From contig JACRTJ010000001.1 in NCBI GenBank assembly GCA_014385265.1, forward strand, positions 1 to 64,000: a DNA stretch of 64,000 nt. The letters are read 5' to 3'. Both the position numbers and the translations under genes were made by a program. Positions 58,277 to 64,000 of this stretch are shown here, piece after piece. The DNA is from Enterocloster hominis (ex Liu et al. 2021). GTDB taxonomy: Bacteria; Bacillota; Clostridia; Lachnospirales; Lachnospiraceae. The notes beneath the pieces are model-generated. The model searched no databases. It worked only from the letters and a program-made list of their open reading frames with translations, and was not told the origin of the DNA. Every line of letters starts with the position of its first letter. The stretch's first letter is position 1.

Positions 58277-59153
58277 AACCGTTGAAGCAAATGTTCCCAG
58301 AAAAGCACGCAGCCAGATGGGAGAGGTATGGCATCAGTTTAGAAGAAATAAAGGCGCTATGGTCGGTTCTGCCATTGTACTGATCATCGTATTCGTTGCA
58401 CTGTTTGCAGATGTCTTCCTGGATTATGATACCCAGGTAGTAGGACAGAATGTTGCAGAGCGTCTTCAGTGGCCCAGCGCAAGGCACTGGTTTGGAACAG
58501 ATGAGCTGGGACGGGATATCTTTTTCCGCGTACTTTATGGAACAAGATTTTCATGCTCCGTGGGACTGGTGGCTGTTACCATTGGTCTGGTGATCGGCGT
58601 AACCCTGGGAGCCATTGCAGGCTTTTATGGAGGAACCCTGGAGGAAGTGATCATGCGAAGCACAGATATCCTGGGAGCTGTTCCCAATATGCTGATGGCG
58701 ATCGTTATCGTATCCGTTCTCGGACAGAGTATCTGGAATCTGATGCTGGCAGTGGGAATTACGAGCGTGCCGCAGTTTGTACGTATTACAAGGGCTGCGG
58801 TACTGACTGTGAGGAACCAGGAATATGTAGAAGCGTCGAAGGCCATAGGGTTATCAAACAGAAGGATTATTTTTAAGCACATTCTTCCCAATTGCCTGTC
58901 TCCGATCATCGTCCAGGCAACGCTCCGTGTGGCATCTGCTATTATTTCTGCTTCCAGTTTAAGCTTCCTGGGACTGGGTGTTCCTGCTCCGTCTCCAGAA
59001 TGGGGAGCTCTTCTTTCCGGAGGAAGAAAATATATCCGTGATTATTCCTACATGACGCTGTTCCCAGGTCTTGCCATTATGATCACTGTACTGGCGCTGA
59101 ATATGATGGGAGACGGCCTTAGGGACTCTCTGGATCCGAAACTTAAGAAATAG
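58269..59153 (+). CDS. dppC: Peptide ABC transporter permease DppC
   Basis: This 294-residue permease has WFGTDELGRDIFFRVLYGTRFS (about 77-98) and EYVEASKAIGLSNRRIIFKHIL (EAA loop, about 190-211), typical of DppC/OppC. It overlaps the dppB stop by 8 bases (ATGGCTAA), so ATG 58269 is the start; upstream in-frame codons are in dppB. Confidence 0.92.
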   Translation: MAKTVEANVPRKARSQMGEVWHQFRRNKGAMVGSAIVLIIVFVALFADVFLDYDTQVVGQNVAERLQWPSARHWFGTDELGRDIFFRVLYGTRFSCSVGLVAVTIGLVIGVTLGAIAGFYGGTLEEVIMRSTDILGAVPNMLMAIVIVSVLGQSIWNLMLAVGITSVPQFVRITRAAVLTVRNQEYVEASKAIGLSNRRIIFKHILPNCLSPIIVQATLRVASAIISASSLSFLGLGVPAPSPEWGALLSGGRKYIRDYSYMTLFPGLAIMITVLALNMMGDGLRDSLDPKLKK

Positions 59154-59165
59154 GAGGGCGGCAGA

Positions 59166-60176
59166 ATGGAAGAACAGAAAGATATGGTCCTTGAGGTTGA
59201 GAACCTTAATGTAAAATTTGTAATGGAAGAAGAGACTGTGGAGGCAGTTAATAATATAAGTCTTCATATTAAAAAAGGGGAAACCCTGGGACTGGTGGGA
59301 GAGACCGGTGCAGGAAAAACCACAACAGCATTGTCCATTATGAGATTGGTGGACTCGCCCCCCGGAGTTCTGGAATGTGATAAGCTGGAGGTGTGCGGCC
59401 AGGACGTGATGGGAATGTCCATCACCGAGCTGGAGCATATCCGGGGAGGCCTGGTATCCATGATCTTCCAGGATCCGATGACCTCTCTGAACCCGGTATT
59501 TACTGTGGGACAGCAGATCGCAGAAAGTCTGGAGCGTCATGAGCACCTTAATAAGAATGACGCATGGAAAAAGGCAGAGGATATGCTGGAGCTGGTTGGT
59601 ATTCCAAGAGAGAGAGCCATCGAATATCCGCACCAGTTTTCGGGCGGCATGAAGCAGAGGGTGATCATTGCCATTGCCCTGGCGTGCAGTCCGCAGCTCT
59701 TAATTGCAGATGAGCCCACAACTGCCCTGGATGTGACGATCCAGGCCCAGATCCTTCAGCTGATGCGGGAATTAAAGCAGAAAAAGGATACGTCCATGAT
59801 CATGATTACCCACGACCTGGGAATCGTGGCAGAGACATGTGACCGGGTAGCAGTCATGTATGCTGGAAAGATCATTGAAGAGGGAAATCTGGAAGAAGTT
59901 TTCAATCACACACTGCATCCGTATACCGAGGGGCTTTTCAACTCTCTTCCAAATATCAAAAATAGACGGAGCAAGTTGGAGCCGATCCGCGGTCTGATGC
60001 CGGATCCCACAAATCTGCCCAGGGGCTGTGCCTTTGCTCCAAGATGCAATTACGCGACAGATGCGTGCAGGGAAAGAAGACCGGAGCTGGTGTCCTTCGG
60101 AGGAACTCATAAAGCGGCATGTCTGGCGTATGAGAATCCGGACTTCCATATTGAGAGGGGGAAAAAGAATGGCTGA
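59166..60176 (+). CDS. dppD: Peptide ABC transporter ATPase DppD
   Basis: This 336-residue ATPase has Walker A GETGAGKTT (about 46-54), signature FSGGMKQRV (about 160-168), Walker B LIADEPTTALD (about 179-189) and the C-terminal oligo_HPY motif with Cys (RGCAFAPRCNYATDAC, about 284-299). It energises import with DppF. Stop overlaps dppF. Confidence 0.94.
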   Translation: MEEQKDMVLEVENLNVKFVMEEETVEAVNNISLHIKKGETLGLVGETGAGKTTTALSIMRLVDSPPGVLECDKLEVCGQDVMGMSITELEHIRGGLVSMIFQDPMTSLNPVFTVGQQIAESLERHEHLNKNDAWKKAEDMLELVGIPRERAIEYPHQFSGGMKQRVIIAIALACSPQLLIADEPTTALDVTIQAQILQLMRELKQKKDTSMIMITHDLGIVAETCDRVAVMYAGKIIEEGNLEEVFNHTLHPYTEGLFNSLPNIKNRRSKLEPIRGLMPDPTNLPRGCAFAPRCNYATDACRERRPELVSFGGTHKAACLAYENPDFHIERGKKNG

Positions 60177-61131
60177 AAATATACTGGAAGTAAAGCATCT
60201 GAAAAAATATTTTAAAACAGCCCGTGGAACCCTCCATGCGGTGGATGATGTGAGTTTTACCATTGAAAAGGGAAAAACACTGGGAATTGTTGGAGAGTCC
60301 GGATGTGGAAAATCGACGACTGGACGTGCGATTTTAAGACTTTTGGAACCAACTGACGGCCAGGTGATCTTTAATGGCCAGGACATCACGGCTTTGAGCA
60401 GCAGTAAGATGCGGCAGATGCGCCGGGATATGCAGATCATCTTTCAGGATCCGTTTTCTTCTCTGGATCCTAAGAAGACTGTGAGTCAGACCATTGCGGA
60501 GCCCATTATTGAAAACAAGATCTTGAAGGATAAAAAGGCGATCGATGCCAGAGTCCGTGAGCTGATGGCTACGGTAGGACTGGCGGAGCGGCTTGTAAAT
60601 GCGTATCCCCATGAGTTGGATGGCGGGCGCAGACAGCGTATCGGGATTGCCCGTGCTCTGGCTATGGAGCCCAAGTTTATTGTATGTGACGAGCCAGTAT
60701 CAGCCCTGGACGTTTCCATCCAGGCTCAGATCCTGAACCTGCTGCAGGAATTAAAAGAACAGATGGGGCTTACTTTTATTTTCATTACCCATGATCTCTC
60801 AGTGGTGAACCACTTTGCTGACGAGATTGCTGTAATGTATCTGGGACAGCTGATTGAAAAGGCTCCGACAGAGGAGCTGTTTGACCATCCGGTCCATCCG
60901 TACACAAGGGCCCTTCTTTCAGCAATCCCGATTCCAGAAGTGGGAATAGAAAGGCCTGAGAGAATTCTTCTCCGGGGAGAGATTAGTTCGCCGATCGATC
61001 CGCCAGATGAGTGCCGGTTTGCGAAACGATGCAATTATGTATGCGACCAGTGTCATAAATCCTGCCCACAGCTGGTGGAGATATCAGAAGGTCATTTTGT
61101 ATCATGCCATTTATGGGAAAATTTTAAATAA
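60169..61131 (+). CDS. dppF: Peptide ABC transporter ATPase DppF
   Basis: This 320-residue ATPase has Walker A GESGCGKST (about 42-50), Walker B IVCDEPVSALD (about 170-180), oligo_HPY with CRFAKRCNYVCDQC. The signature reads LDGGRRQRI in place of LSGGQxQR; I recall the same variant in several clostridial DppF proteins. The ATG at 60169 overlaps dppD by 8 bases. It works as a heterodimer with DppD. Confidence 0.93.
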   Translation: MAENILEVKHLKKYFKTARGTLHAVDDVSFTIEKGKTLGIVGESGCGKSTTGRAILRLLEPTDGQVIFNGQDITALSSSKMRQMRRDMQIIFQDPFSSLDPKKTVSQTIAEPIIENKILKDKKAIDARVRELMATVGLAERLVNAYPHELDGGRRQRIGIARALAMEPKFIVCDEPVSALDVSIQAQILNLLQELKEQMGLTFIFITHDLSVVNHFADEIAVMYLGQLIEKAPTEELFDHPVHPYTRALLSAIPIPEVGIERPERILLRGEISSPIDPPDECRFAKRCNYVCDQCHKSCPQLVEISEGHFVSCHLWENFK

Positions 61132-61161
61132 AAATGTAATGTATTCAGGAGGGTTTACACC

Positions 61162-62436
61162 ATGTATCAGGTATCAGATCATACCAGATCCCAGTTTGAA
61201 AAGATGCTGGGGCTTGCCAGCGTAAAGGAAGCGCTGGCCTTCATCGAGGCCAATCAGCCGGAGGCCATTGAGGAGCAGAAGGAGCTGGTGCTCATCGAGG
61301 CTCCCACCGGCCATGAGGAAAACCGCGCCAAGGTATTCGCTGAGAAATTCAAGGCGCTGGGACTGGAGGACGTCCACACAGACCGGGGCGGCAATGTGAT
61401 CGGCATCCGCCGCGGAACAGGAAAGGGGCCGAAGGTGCTGATCGAGGGCCATATGGATACCGTATTCCCCTTTGGGACTGTGAAAGGCGTGGAGGAAAAG
61501 GACGGCTTTCTGTATGCTCCCGGGATCGGCGATGATACAAGAGCGCTGGCTATGCTCCTGTGCCTGATCCGTACCCTCAATAAAACAGGGATCCAGACTG
61601 CCGGAGATATCGTATTTGTGGGAACCACCCGGGAAGAGGGAATGGGCGGTCTTGGCGGAATGAAGGATTTCCTTGCAGATAATGATGACATCGACATTTC
61701 CCTCAGCCTGGACAACAACGACATGAGCCTTCTGGTGTTCGAGGCCACCGGCGGCGAGACGTACGAGGTAAACTTTTACGGAATCGGCGGCCATGCCTTT
61801 GGCTGCTTCGGAAAGATGGCCCAGCCGGTCCATGCAGCTGCAAGAGCAGTGGCAAAGATCGCTGATTTTGTGGTTCCGTCGGATCCTAAGACCAGCTTCT
61901 GTGTGTCAAACTTCCATGGCGGAAACGATGCAGGCGTCCATGCGATCGCGCCCAAGGCCACGATCAAATTCAACTTCCGGTCCAATTCCCAGGAGGAGCT
62001 GGCGAAATTAAGGACCAATATCTTCAACGCCATTGAAGAGGCCTGCCAGGAGGAGACCGCAAAATGGGGCCAGGATACGATCACCTGGGATAAAAAGCTC
62101 ATCAGCAGCGTACCGGGAGGAACCCAGGACATGCATGCTCCTCTGGTAGAAACTGCATACATGGGCCTGAGCCATCTGGGCGTGGAGCCGGTGATCCACA
62201 GAGGCGGCTGCACCAACGCCAACGTAGCCGTTGCCAAAGGCCTTCCGGCGCTTTGCATGGGCCGAGCCTATGCTCCGGATGAAAATTCCAAGAATATCAT
62301 GAACCACAGCATCCATGAAAAGTTCCCGATCACTGGTTCTTATAAGGCGATCCAGCAGGCATTCATGGTACTGATGATGGCAGCAGGCATTGATGGGGAG
62401 TTTGATTCCATCACAGGCATCGGAGCAGAAAAATAG
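61162..62436 (+). CDS. M20-family metallopeptidase, PepT-like
   Basis: This 424-residue peptidase has EGHMDTVFPFGT (metal His/Asp, about 94-105), GIGDDTRALAMLL (about 119-131), TTREEGMGGLGG (catalytic Glu, about 155-166), a dimerisation domain and a C-terminal His in MNHSIHEKF (about 380). The pattern fits tripeptide-aminopeptidase relatives. It lies 30 bases after dppF with AGGAGGG, so imported peptides are probably trimmed by it. Confidence 0.86.
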   Translation: MYQVSDHTRSQFEKMLGLASVKEALAFIEANQPEAIEEQKELVLIEAPTGHEENRAKVFAEKFKALGLEDVHTDRGGNVIGIRRGTGKGPKVLIEGHMDTVFPFGTVKGVEEKDGFLYAPGIGDDTRALAMLLCLIRTLNKTGIQTAGDIVFVGTTREEGMGGLGGMKDFLADNDDIDISLSLDNNDMSLLVFEATGGETYEVNFYGIGGHAFGCFGKMAQPVHAAARAVAKIADFVVPSDPKTSFCVSNFHGGNDAGVHAIAPKATIKFNFRSNSQEELAKLRTNIFNAIEEACQEETAKWGQDTITWDKKLISSVPGGTQDMHAPLVETAYMGLSHLGVEPVIHRGGCTNANVAVAKGLPALCMGRAYAPDENSKNIMNHSIHEKFPITGSYKAIQQAFMVLMMAAGIDGEFDSITGIGAEK

Positions 62437-62450
62437 TCGGAAAAGAGGAC

Positions 62451-63758
62451 ATGGATCTTATGAAAAAGACAAGCTTTATTGCCACTGGAGACGCATTTAT
62501 CACGCGCCGGTTCCCGGAGGGCGGATATGAGGGGTTCGAGGCCGTCCGGGACTGCATCATGCAGCACGATGTGAAATTTTCCAATCTGGAGATGACCTTC
62601 CATGACCATGAGGGGTATCCGGCCGCCTTTTCCGGCGGCACCTGGGCCATGGCGGATCCCAGGACCCTGGACGATATGAAGTCCTTTGGGTTTAACCTTT
62701 ACAATACAGCCAACAACCACTCCCATGATTACAGCCATGGCGGCGTTCTGGCCACCATCGAGCATTTACGGGAACGGGATATGATCTTTGCCGGAACGGG
62801 AAAGAACCTGGGAGATGCGTCCAGACCGTGCTATCTGGAAACAAAGAAGGCCAGAGTGGCCATGATCGGTGTCACCTCGTCCTTCCATGAATCTGGTATG
62901 GCAGGCGGCCAGAGCGCAGATATGTGCGGCCGTCCGGGACTGAATCCTCTGCGCTTCGAGACCGTTTACCATGTGACCCAGGAGTATTATGACCAGGTTG
63001 CAGGGCTGGCGGCTCTTACAAAGGTCAACGCTTCCATGGAAAACTCCGTGAAGAATGGATATAAGAATCCGCCGCCGGAGGGGACCTTCCTGTTTGGAAA
63101 GTATAAATTCAAGCTGGATGAAACCAACTGGATCGAGAGCATCCCCAACGAAACGGATATGGCCCGGATCGAGGGAGAGATCCGGGAGGCCGGAAAGCAG
63201 GCGGACGTGGTGCTGGTGAGCATCCATGCCCATGAGACCGATGCGGGCGATACAAAGGTGCCGGCCATGTTCCTGGAGACCTTTGCCAGACGCTGTGTGG
63301 ATGCTGGTGCAGATGTTATCATCGGCCATGGTCCTCATGAGCTTCGGGGGATCGAGATCTATAAGGGGAAACCCATTTTTTACAGCCTGGGGAATTTCCT
63401 GTTTGAAACGGAGACCGTGGATCTCCAGCCTTATGATGCGTATTTAAATAAGAAGCTTCCCCTGGATACAAAGGTGGGGGCATATATGGATGACCGGAGC
63501 AAGATGGGAACCGTGGGGTACGGAGTCCTGCCGGAGATCTGGTTTTCTGTTATGGCTGCCTGGGACATGGAAGATGGGAAGACCACGGAGATCCGCCTGT
63601 ACCCCATTTCCCTGGGTATGGAACGGGTACGCTCCCAGAAGGGCGTGCCGGTAATGACTGGAGACGAAAAGGTCCTGGAGTATCTGGCGGAGCTTTCGGC
63701 TCCCTACGGAACCGCCATGGAGATCCGGGATGGCGTAGGTTATATCCGACTGAAATAA
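62451..63758 (+). CDS. CapA-family protein (poly-gamma-glutamate biosynthesis-type metallophosphatase fold)
   Basis: This 435-residue protein has the PGA_cap pattern: TGDAFITRRFPE (about 12-23), NLEMTFHDHEG (about 44-54), TANNHSHDYSHGG (about 85-97), VSIHAHETDAG (about 256-266) and GHGPHELRGIEIYKGKPIFYSLGNF (in two parts). CapA is needed for poly-gamma-glutamate capsule anchoring, but many clostridial relatives have no signal peptide, as here, and unknown roles. It is 14 bases after the peptidase gene and ends the operon. Confidence 0.86.
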   Translation: MDLMKKTSFIATGDAFITRRFPEGGYEGFEAVRDCIMQHDVKFSNLEMTFHDHEGYPAAFSGGTWAMADPRTLDDMKSFGFNLYNTANNHSHDYSHGGVLATIEHLRERDMIFAGTGKNLGDASRPCYLETKKARVAMIGVTSSFHESGMAGGQSADMCGRPGLNPLRFETVYHVTQEYYDQVAGLAALTKVNASMENSVKNGYKNPPPEGTFLFGKYKFKLDETNWIESIPNETDMARIEGEIREAGKQADVVLVSIHAHETDAGDTKVPAMFLETFARRCVDAGADVIIGHGPHELRGIEIYKGKPIFYSLGNFLFETETVDLQPYDAYLNKKLPLDTKVGAYMDDRSKMGTVGYGVLPEIWFSVMAAWDMEDGKTTEIRLYPISLGMERVRSQKGVPVMTGDEKVLEYLAELSAPYGTAMEIRDGVGYIRLK

Positions 63759-63774
63759 TGCATTGACAGATTCT

Positions 63775-63832
63775 GGAGACGGCTGCAAAAACTCTCTCAC
63801 TCCACTTGGCGCCGTCTCCTGTTTGCTTTTTA
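63775..63832 (+). terminator. Terminator of the peptide transporter operon
   Basis: GGAGACGGC (63775-63783) / GCCGTCTCC (63811-63819) then TGTTTGCTTTTTATTTT. The loop is long (27 bases). Confidence 0.65.
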
Positions 63833-63890
63833 TTTTGTACAAAATTTTTATACGTTTCTTTTTTCAGGTATATTTTTGTTAGAAAAAATA

Positions 63891-63899
63891 TGTTATAAT
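63891..63899 (+). promoter_or_regulatory. Extended -10 promoter of the last gene
   Basis: TGTTATAAT (63891-63899) has the TGn extension and a perfect TATAAT; the -35 region is A/T-rich without a good match. GGGAGG (about 63921) precedes the ATG. Confidence 0.55.
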
Positions 63900-63935
63900 A
63901 AGGGAATCAAGCGACATCATTGGGAGGGATTACAC

Positions 63936-64000
63936 ATGAATCGAATCAACGCGGCCAACCAGGCCCTGTTTGAGGAGCTTGTAAAGCAGATCCAGATACA
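63936..64000 (+). CDS. Start of a gene truncated by the window end
   Basis: The ATG at 63936 opens a frame (MNRINAANQALFEELVKQIQ) that runs off the window. GGGAGG and an extended -10 promoter support a real start. Only 21 codons are visible, too few to identify the product. Confidence 0.6.
   Translation, partial: MNRINAANQALFEELVKQIQI

Noticed and set aside
1..64000. CRISPR arrays, tRNA and rRNA genes, intact insertion sequences
   Set aside because: No regularly spaced repeats, cloverleaf or rRNA-like sequence, or transposase frame was found on reading through.

Overview
The window looks like a chromosomal segment of an anaerobic, moderately GC-rich member of the Lachnospiraceae (Clostridia). 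Pointers are the rpsF-ssb-rpsR operon, a MecA adaptor, a FeoA-FeoB fusion, a KDPG aldolase-VOC fusion, VanW and DUF951 proteins, AAGGAGG ribosome binding sites and TTGACA/TATAAT promoters. No tRNA, rRNA, CRISPR array or intact insertion sequence was seen. Most of it is ordinary core-type sequence with short operons, often with ATGA or GTGA stop/start overlaps.

Layout. 0-13 kb: RraA-like protein, ferrous iron transporter, AAA/PD-(D/E)XK protein, SseB-like protein, L,D-transpeptidase, M28 peptidase, GNAT, and the kdgK-eda pair on the minus strand. 13-17.2 kb: DUF2156 protein, Eis-like acetyltransferase, sirtuin, aldo/keto reductase, DUF951. 17.2-21.2 kb: a minus-strand operon of an AbgB-type amidohydrolase and two membrane proteins (one DUF5058), divergent from a LysR regulator. 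21.2-30.2 kb: a visibly more AT-rich catabolic module with a PrpR-type sigma-54 activator (interrupted by an amber codon), a sigma-54 promoter, NhaC antiporter, AbgB-type amidohydrolase, fumarate-reductase-like flavoprotein, stand-alone [2Fe-2S] protein and two tandem ATC-hydrolase-like proteins. 30.2-32.7 kb: rpsF-ssb-rpsR, a small DUF1858 gene that appears to encode a selenoprotein (CxxU with a SECIS-like hairpin), and mecA. 32.8-35.2 kb: a protein kinase/ATPase cluster. 35.4-38.4 kb: GH18, amidase and PAP2. 38.4-39.4 kb: FMN riboswitch and ribU. 39.4-51.6 kb: creatininase-like protein, FmdE, Sua5, dCMP deaminase, radical SAM, nth, DEDDh exonuclease, VanW, Lrp/aminotransferase, TrmL and a ferredoxin-type aldo/keto reductase. 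51.6-53.2 kb: decayed ATPase gene fragments flanking an apparently complete type I toxin-antitoxin locus. 53.2-63.8 kb: M20 hydrolase, LysR and a dipeptide ABC transporter operon ending in a PepT-like peptidase and a CapA-like protein. The last 65 bases open a further, truncated gene.

The recurring theme is uptake and hydrolysis of amide or peptide-like compounds: three AbgB-type amidohydrolases, each beside a different kind of transporter, plus PepT-like and M28 peptidases. The most notable single observation is the short DUF1858 gene at 31627-31833. Its in-frame TGA sits where a redox cysteine would be expected and is followed at once by a hairpin with a GG-containing loop. Next in interest are the sigma-54-linked ATC-hydrolase-like operon and the type I toxin-antitoxin locus.
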